Of a DNA stretch of 7,826 bases, positions 6,341 to 7,826 are shown piece after piece. The stretch's first letter is position 1. Each line of letters opens with the position of its first letter. A program made the translations under genes and the position numbers. Source of the stretch: Gammaproteobacteria bacterium (lineage in GTDB: Bacteria; Pseudomonadota; Gammaproteobacteria; Pseudomonadales; Halieaceae). A model generated the notes under the pieces. The model was not told where the DNA came from. It made no database searches and saw only the letters and a list, made by a program, of their open reading frames with translations. Location of the stretch: positions 1 through 7,826 of the forward strand of contig JAOUDU010000104.1 in the NCBI GenBank assembly GCA_029859085.1, read 5' to 3'.

Positions 6341-7305
6341 TGGCAGAAACTCCCGGCAAGCCGCAGCTGTTGATTCTGGGCGCGCCTCCCAGGGGTGGGA
6401 ACCACCTGCTGCGCGGACTGCTGGACCACCATCCCCAACTGCTGTTGCCGCCGGACGAGGATTACTTCGTCCGCCACCTGTCCCGCCACCCGCTGCTGCG
6501 CTGGCGCGGTATGCTCAGCTCGCGCGCCGGCGCCCCCCAATTTTTCCGCCAGCTGCAGAAAGACGGCCACCTCGAGCGCATCAATGCCGGCCACGGTACC
6601 GAGGTGTTCGGCACCGAGGACTCCCTGGACCTGGACGCCTACTATCGCCATATCAGCGAGAATCACGAGCGCGGCAGCGTCGACAGCCTGGTGCGCAACC
6701 ACGTGGAGGCGCTCGCAGTGGCCCTGGGTCATGTCGAGGGCGACGGGCGGCTGCGGGTGATCTTCTGCGCGCTGCAGCCGAACAACAGTGACCTCAGCCG
6801 GGTCGGTCAGCTGCTGGCGCGCAACTACCAGGTGCGCGGTATTTTCCTGGTCCGCGACCCGCGGGCCCACCTCAGCTCGAAGCTGGTGCGCAATCCCACT
6901 CTCAACCTCGGTCGTTTTTGCCAGCGGCAGAATCGCTACTGGCAGGAAATCGACGAATTCGCCGCCAATTGCGGCCCCGCGCTGCGCCTGCGCTTTGAGG
7001 ACCTGGTAACGGACACAGAGAAGTCCATGTGCCGGGTATGCGAGTTTGCGGGAATCGAATTTTTGCCGGGGGTGCTCGAGTACACCCAGGGCGGGGAGGC
7101 CAGTCGCAGCAATTCGTCCTTTGGCGCCCGGACCGGCATCGACCGGGCGGTGCTTACTCGCTACCGCGATACGCTGGCGCCGGAGAAGGTGGCCTATCTC
7201 GAGAAGCACTGCCTGCCGGAGCTGTTCTGGCCCGGGCCGTCCGCGGCAGGTGCCGGAATAACACAGGTTGCCGATACTGGCGGTCCGGCGGGCCGGGTGT
7301 CCTAG
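6340..7305 (+). CDS. PAPS-dependent sulfotransferase
   Basis: A 321-residue protein of the P-loop-like sulfotransferase family, which moves a sulfuryl group from PAPS to a hydroxyl or amine. The 5'-phosphosulfate loop is LGAPPRGGNHLLRGLLDHHP (13-32), a variant of the common R-S/G-G-T form with Asn-His after the glycines. The 3'-phosphate-binding segment is GIFLVRDPRAHLSS (167-180), with Arg172 and Ser179 or Ser180 placed as expected. It is followed by a region rich in aromatic and basic residues (192-202) and LRFEDLVTDTEKSMCRVCEFAGI (217-239), the usual 'yEdl' segment. The last 20 residues are Gly/Ala-rich and probably disordered. No signal peptide or membrane anchor is seen, so it should act in the cytoplasm. 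Translation is probably coupled to the upstream oxygenase gene. The acceptor is unknown; glycan, lipid or peptide are all possible. Confidence 0.85.
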   Translation: MAETPGKPQLLILGAPPRGGNHLLRGLLDHHPQLLLPPDEDYFVRHLSRHPLLRWRGMLSSRAGAPQFFRQLQKDGHLERINAGHGTEVFGTEDSLDLDAYYRHISENHERGSVDSLVRNHVEALAVALGHVEGDGRLRVIFCALQPNNSDLSRVGQLLARNYQVRGIFLVRDPRAHLSSKLVRNPTLNLGRFCQRQNRYWQEIDEFAANCGPALRLRFEDLVTDTEKSMCRVCEFAGIEFLPGVLEYTQGGEASRSNSSFGARTGIDRAVLTRYRDTLAPEKVAYLEKHCLPELFWPGPSAAGAGITQVADTGGPAGRVS

Positions 7306-7311
7306 GCCCGC
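7288..7311. terminator. Weak hairpin between convergent genes
   Basis: GCGGGCC (7288-7294) and GGCCCGC (7305-7311) form a perfect 7-base, all-G/C stem with a 10-base loop. It spans the sulfotransferase stop codon and lies just beyond the stop of the convergent acyltransferase. Neither strand has a T-tract after the stem, so intrinsic termination is uncertain. Confidence 0.3.
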
Positions 7312-7320
7312 AGGCTCACC

Positions 7321-7826
7321 CTAAAGCCTGTGCGCCTTTGGCCAGCGCCGCTTCAGGCAGATCCACTGTTCCGGATACTCCCTGATCCAGTCTTCAAAAT
7401 ACCGGTTGATTTGCACGGTCAGGCCGATTGCCTGCTCATCTGGCGTCGCGTCCGGCAACTCGCTGGTCACCGGGTCGTACACGGTTATGCGAAAGCGGCT
7501 GCCTGGGAGGCGCTCTGCCCGGATCGGCAGCAGGGCTGCTCCCGAGCGCAGGGCAAGACGGGCTGCGGTAGTGTTGGTTAGCGCATCGCGGCCAAAATAG
7601 GGCAGCAGTTTACCGGTATCCAGCCGGGTATCGATCGCCATGCCAATGCTGTTGCCGGCGGCCAGTTCCTTCAGCAGTGGCCGGACGCCCGCGTCGCTGG
7701 GGATTAGCTTTACCCCGAAAGACTGGCGCAGGTTGAGCATCATGTCCCGCAGCACCGCATTCGACTCGGGCGCATAGATGGTGCTTATGTTGAGGCCGTA
7801 CTGCAGGGATAGCAGGTTCGTGACCT
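7321..7826 (-). CDS. LpxL/HtrB-like lipid acyltransferase, C-terminal part (5' end outside window)
   Basis: The frame is open from the right window edge to a TAG at 7323-7321, giving about 168 residues. They match the C-terminal half of the LpxL/LpxM lysophospholipid acyltransferase family, which adds secondary acyl chains to lipid A at the inner membrane. Recognisable parts, in order, are QYGLNISTIYAPESNAVLRD, LLKELAAGNSIGMAIDTRLD (the 'L..G..v....D' region), LPYFGRDALTNTTAARLALRSGAALLPIRAER, and the C-terminal INRYFEDWIREYPEQWICLKRRWPK. The catalytic His-x4-Asp/Glu motif would lie upstream and cannot be checked. A GTG inside the visible part (7755-7753) is not the start, because conserved sequence continues before it. 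The end replaces the frequent 'WLHRRW' with CLKRRW. Lipid A is the likely substrate class, but members acting on other lipids exist. Confidence 0.8.
   Translation of the reverse strand, partial: VTNLLSLQYGLNISTIYAPESNAVLRDMMLNLRQSFGVKLIPSDAGVRPLLKELAAGNSIGMAIDTRLDTGKLLPYFGRDALTNTTAARLALRSGAALLPIRAERLPGSRFRITVYDPVTSELPDATPDEQAIGLTVQINRYFEDWIREYPEQWICLKRRWPKAHRL

Noticed and set aside
6214..7209. 331-residue open frame antisense to the sulfotransferase
   Set aside because: The plus-strand gene has both PAPS-binding segments. The antisense product has no recognisable motif and an Ala/Val/Gln-rich composition typical of a shadow frame.
1..7826. CRISPR arrays, tRNA or rRNA genes, transposases and attachment sites
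   Set aside because: No spaced direct repeats, tRNA-like cloverleaf, rRNA sequence, transposase motif or terminal inverted repeats were seen on either strand.

Overview
The window looks like chromosomal DNA of a Gram-negative, probably gammaproteobacterial and possibly marine organism. The AvtA protein closely resembles enterobacterial valine-pyruvate aminotransferase. There is an LpxL/HtrB-type lipid acyltransferase, a Wzz/Wzy-type polysaccharide module and a bacterial sulfotransferase. The lineage is an inference; no rRNA or other marker gene is present. All space is accounted for by seven recognisable genes plus the tail of one unrecognised gene. I see no tRNA, rRNA, CRISPR array, insertion sequence or long repeat.

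Region 1 (1-3548, plus strand) is the end of a surface or exopolysaccharide cluster. It holds the C-terminal tail of an unrecognised protein, a Wzz-family polysaccharide co-polymerase, a polytopic Wzy/O-antigen-ligase-like protein, and an acyltransferase-3 (O-acetyltransferase-like) membrane protein. The genes are tightly packed (14-base overlap, then 2-base and 37-base gaps), which suggests one transcript. Together they would set chain length, polymerise and acylate a glycan; the glycosyltransferases and flippase must lie outside the window. This region is visibly more A/T-rich than what follows.

Region 2 (3596-5382, minus strand) is a two-gene unit. It holds avtA (GTG start, good ribosome binding site) and a NUDIX hydrolase gene, joined by a TGATG stop/start overlap. 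It converges on region 1 with only 47 bases between the stop codons.

Region 3 (5383-5578) is the divergent promoter region. It contains a plausible -10 box for each direction, a CRP-like palindrome centred about 42 bases before the predicted rightward transcription start, and a small GC-rich inverted repeat.

Region 4 (5579-7305, plus strand) is a second two-gene unit, also joined by TGATG. It encodes a 2-oxoglutarate/Fe(II) oxygenase-like protein and a PAPS-dependent sulfotransferase. This pair, a likely hydroxylation plus sulfation module of unknown substrate, is the best candidate here for undescribed biology. Region 5 (7321-7826, minus strand) is the C-terminal part of an LpxL-like acyltransferase that converges on the sulfotransferase and runs off the window.
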